This document shows, piece after piece, positions 33,801 to 34,829 of a DNA stretch of 34,829 nucleotides. Where the stretch lies: contig ONRL01000058.1 of NCBI GenBank assembly GCA_900320225.1, forward strand, positions 1-34,829. Reading direction: 5' to 3'. Source of the DNA: an uncultured Lentisphaerota bacterium (GTDB taxonomy: Bacteria > Verrucomicrobiota > Kiritimatiellia > RFP12 > UBA1067). Position 1 is the stretch's first letter, and the number at the start of each line of letters is the position of its first letter. The translations under genes were made by a program, and so were the position numbers. The notes under the pieces are model-generated. The model was not told where the DNA came from and did no database searches. It saw only the letters and a program-made list of their open reading frames with translations.

Positions 33801-34073
33801 GTACAGCATGTCGTCCACGCCGTTCACCTCGTCCTCGATCGGCATGGCGACCGTGTTGAGGATCTCCTTCGCGTTCGCGCCGGGATAGTTGTACATCACC
33901 GAGATGGTCGGCGGCGTCAGGCGCGGGTATTGCGAGATCGGCAGCCAGGTAATTGACATCACGCCGGCAATCGTCAGCACGATGGCAATCACCATCGCGA
34001 AGCGCGGACGTTCCACGAATATCCGCGAGAACGTCTTGATCTTGTCGATCGACTCTCTGATTCCAAGTTTCAT
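30822..34073 (-). CDS. RND efflux transporter, HAE-1 (AcrB/MexB) family
   Basis: A 1083-aa inner-membrane pump of normal family size. It opens with a helix (FAMVIAIVLTIAGVMSITWL), then SQYPRLTPPTISVMYNYPGA, the hallmark of HAE-1 proteins (AcrB reads AQYPTIAPPAVTISA). Proton-relay residues are present: two Asp in LAIGVVVDDCIVVVERV (helix 4) and Lys in GLASKNAILLVEFAKD (helix 10). Porter-domain and docking-domain stretches are continuous. Substrates are probably drugs, dyes or bile-like compounds but cannot be specified. AGAGGA lies upstream of the ATG. The last residues (DQSHAEVQRG) are read from a dispersed repeat. No membrane-fusion (AcrA-like) gene is adjacent: a superoxide dismutase gene ends 42 nt upstream. 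Confidence 0.95.
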   Translation of the reverse strand: MKLGIRESIDKIKTFSRIFVERPRFAMVIAIVLTIAGVMSITWLPISQYPRLTPPTISVMYNYPGANAKEILNTVAMPIEDEVNGVDDMLYMVGSCSDTGNYQLQVSFEVESDRDMDMVKIQNRVAQAEAKLPTEVKQLGGRIRAQAEDMLGVICLRSPRGTMSRLQISDYIYGNIQPVLLRIPGVGEATVYGPKLSMRVWMDPDRMAAQGLNSEEVIAAVTKQNVQASVGSVGASPIPAHGAKVYTLTAKGRLMTPKEFNEIVIRRDANGGLVKLKDIARTEVGEENYMFTGQFNGGNAVSIALQQKPGANAIATMDMIQKEMERLAQSFPDDLEWITPYDATDYVRMCVKEIVVTLGITFGLVVLVCYLFLQDWRATLIPCLTIPVSLCSTFILMAILGYTINILTLFGLVLAIGVVVDDCIVVVERVQFLIETRGLNAKEATIQAMSDVTSAVIATTLVLLGIFVPVGFMSGITGRIYQQFSVTLSAAVCFSTLCALTLAPALCSLILREARPYKHGPLAWFNWCVERFKGLFVTAAKWLASRIFLAGVLLILMVLLTVSLFTKTQTAFLPDEDQRVVFASMEMPEGTARDRSRDTALRAVEILRTLPEVESVLSITGWGMIGGRGENQTTLIIDLKGWDKRPLPEQHAAMLVGKIQAMLSAIPEPKWQVFMPPAIPGLGMSNGISVHIQDKADADPMKMDEVKKKILAKLNQNPHILMAFAGYNAETPHLKFNLDRTKAEMFHVPVATIYATLQNYLGSRYVNDVNLGTQVNRVTVAAESSARATPEAVERLYVRSDTGSMVPVGSLGTISRELGPRTIYTRDKYVTAGLNILPLPGVPSGLVMNEIRDLLKEELPDGYGYDWAALSFQEARNEGTAAPLILLAVLFGYLFLVAQYESWTIPLPVMLSIFVAVFGALLGLKYWGIFATGKPFALSIYAQLGLVLLVGLASKNAILLVEFAKDKHENEGFSIVDAAGAAAGERLRALLMTALTTLLGTLPMMLATGAGAASRNHLGTTEFFGMLASVLFGILLVPGLYALFQTWRERIKRFFAYLSARARRRRELKARESDQSHAEVQRG

Positions 34074-34115
34074 TTACGGTTCCTCTGCTTTCGGTTGCCG
34101 ACCCGTCGCCGCCCG

Positions 34116-34820
34116 CTAGGCAAACCGGCGGGAAGCGGCGTTCCAGTCAAGAAGTCCGCCCACAACCGCCTTCACGTAGTCGGCGCGGAGGTTCTGCCAG
34201 TCAAGGTAGTAGGCGTGCTCCCACACGTCCACGACAAGCAACGGCTTCACGTCGGGGCGCGTGATTGGCGACTCGGCGTTCGGCGTGCTTTCCACCTTCA
34301 CCTTCCCGTTCTCCACGACGAGCCACGCCCAGCCGCTACCGAAGCGCTTGATCGCTGCATCCGCGAGCGCGGCCTTGCAGGCGTCCAGCGAACCGAACGC
34401 CGATTCGATCGCCGCCAGCAGCACGTCGGACGGCGCGCCACCCTTCCCGGACGGGGCGAGCGAATTCCAGTAGAACGTGTGGTTCCACGTCTGCGCCGCG
34501 TTGTTGAAAATCGCCGTGTCGCCGCGTTCGGCGGCGGTACGGACAATCTCCTCAAGCGAAAGGCCCTCGTAAGACGTTCCGGCAATGAGCCCGTTCAGCG
34601 TCTTGACGTAGCCCGCATGGTGCTTTCCGTAGTGGAACGAGATCGTCTTCGCCGAAATAGCAGGCGCCAGCGCATCCTCCGCGTAGGGCAGCGCCTCAAG
34701 TTTGATTTCCTTCATCTTCGTTTCTCCTTTCGCCGACAGCACGATCTCCGTCGCGGCGGCAGCCGCCACCGAACCGAGGAATCGACGCCTTGTCACGTTG
34801 CTTTGCCGTGTGATTTTCAT
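34116..34820 (-). CDS. sodB: Iron superoxide dismutase with twin-arginine leader
   Basis: A 234-aa frame from the ATG at 34820. The SOD body has HYGKHHAGYVKTLNGLI, NNAAQTWNHTFYWNSLAP, GSGWAWLVV and VVDVWEHAYYLDWQN, including the four metal ligands (two His, Asp, His). AAQTWNHTFYW and the GSGWAW context point to the Fe form. The first 35 residues contain a Tat-like signal (NVTRRRFLGSVAAAAATEIV), so the long form would be exported. AAAGGAG lies 8 nt before an internal ATG at 34715 that would give a 199-aa cytoplasmic SOD starting MKEIKLEALPY. Both forms may be made. Only 9 nt upstream of the long start are visible, so its ribosome binding site cannot be judged. The RND gene follows 42 nt downstream. 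Confidence 0.9.
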   Translation of the reverse strand: MKITRQSNVTRRRFLGSVAAAAATEIVLSAKGETKMKEIKLEALPYAEDALAPAISAKTISFHYGKHHAGYVKTLNGLIAGTSYEGLSLEEIVRTAAERGDTAIFNNAAQTWNHTFYWNSLAPSGKGGAPSDVLLAAIESAFGSLDACKAALADAAIKRFGSGWAWLVVENGKVKVESTPNAESPITRPDVKPLLVVDVWEHAYYLDWQNLRADYVKAVVGGLLDWNAASRRFA

Positions 34821-34829
34821 ACGAGTTGG

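Noticed and set aside
30816-33956. A 1046-codon open frame on the plus strand opposite the RND pump, with similar long antisense frames at 21724-24594 and 16097-17353
   Set aside because: They mirror strongly conserved minus-strand genes. Their translations are low-complexity (rich in R, E, H, A and D), as expected from the antisense of GC-rich codons, and show no domain.
1-34829. tRNA, rRNA or CRISPR elements
   Set aside because: I looked through all the gaps between genes and saw no cloverleaf with conserved T-loop, no rRNA-like stretch and no regularly spaced short repeats.

Overview
The window comes from a GC-rich Gram-negative bacterium, most likely of the Planctomycetota-Verrucomicrobiota-Chlamydiota group and perhaps a Kiritimatiellae-like lineage. 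The taxonomic guess rests on dispersed hairpin repeats (including one that reads TGILPV), gene tails ending in HRFFKVKVEMP, a GH92 glycosidase, a MetX-MetW fusion and a fused SecDF. An outer membrane is implied by an RND pump with an OprM-type channel, lipoproteins and a pilus ATPase set. Every confident gene except a toxin-antitoxin pair lies on the minus strand.

Left edge to about 1.45 kb: the N-terminus of a GH92 glycosidase runs off the window. It is followed by a HigB/HigA toxin-antitoxin pair on the plus strand, bracketed by two copies of a ~130-bp repeat that carries a decayed gene tail and a REP-like hairpin.

From 1.46 to 15.0 kb is the most interesting part. It is a tightly packed operon of nine minus-strand genes with visibly lower GC than its flanks. 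In order of transcription the genes are: a secreted SUMF1/FGE-fold protein; an FHA + GYF-like + zinc-ribbon + P-loop GTPase; a GAP1-N1-type GTPase-associated protein with one membrane helix and a coiled coil; an unrecognised 1013-aa single-pass protein; a GYF-like, membrane-anchored trypsin-like serine protease; a TolQ/ExbB/MotA-type channel; two different ExbD/MotB-like partners; and an exported Sel1-repeat protein. Most junctions overlap or nearly touch. Topology cues put the sensing and GTPase parts in the cytoplasm, and the protease and large helical domains in the periplasm. This suggests a GTPase-controlled, proton-driven, envelope-spanning machine, possibly a conflict or defence system related in concept to Zorya. 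The function is inferred.

From 15.0 to 15.7 kb there is no gene, but there is a 118-bp imperfect palindrome and several strong hairpins. From 15.7 to 20.1 kb lies a pilus motor operon, pilB-like / pilT / second pilB-like; the last gene has lost about 25 nt and is frameshifted near its 3' end. From 20.2 to 24.6 kb lie a metX-metW fusion and secDF, read from a good promoter upstream of secDF. From 24.7 to 27.0 kb is a four-gene overlapping cluster: a coiled-coil membrane protein with a broken frame, a 57-aa lipoprotein, an RluA-type pseudouridine synthase and an 82-aa membrane protein.

From 27.2 to 34.8 kb lie an outer-membrane efflux channel, a frameshifted GH16-type secreted enzyme, an RND transporter and an iron superoxide dismutase with a twin-arginine leader and a second internal start. 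The GH16 gene sits between the pump and its channel, with a dispersed inverted repeat spanning the pump stop and the GH16 start. Three frame breaks in otherwise healthy genes, all short by one nucleotide modulo three, should be checked against reads. No tRNA, rRNA or CRISPR array was seen.
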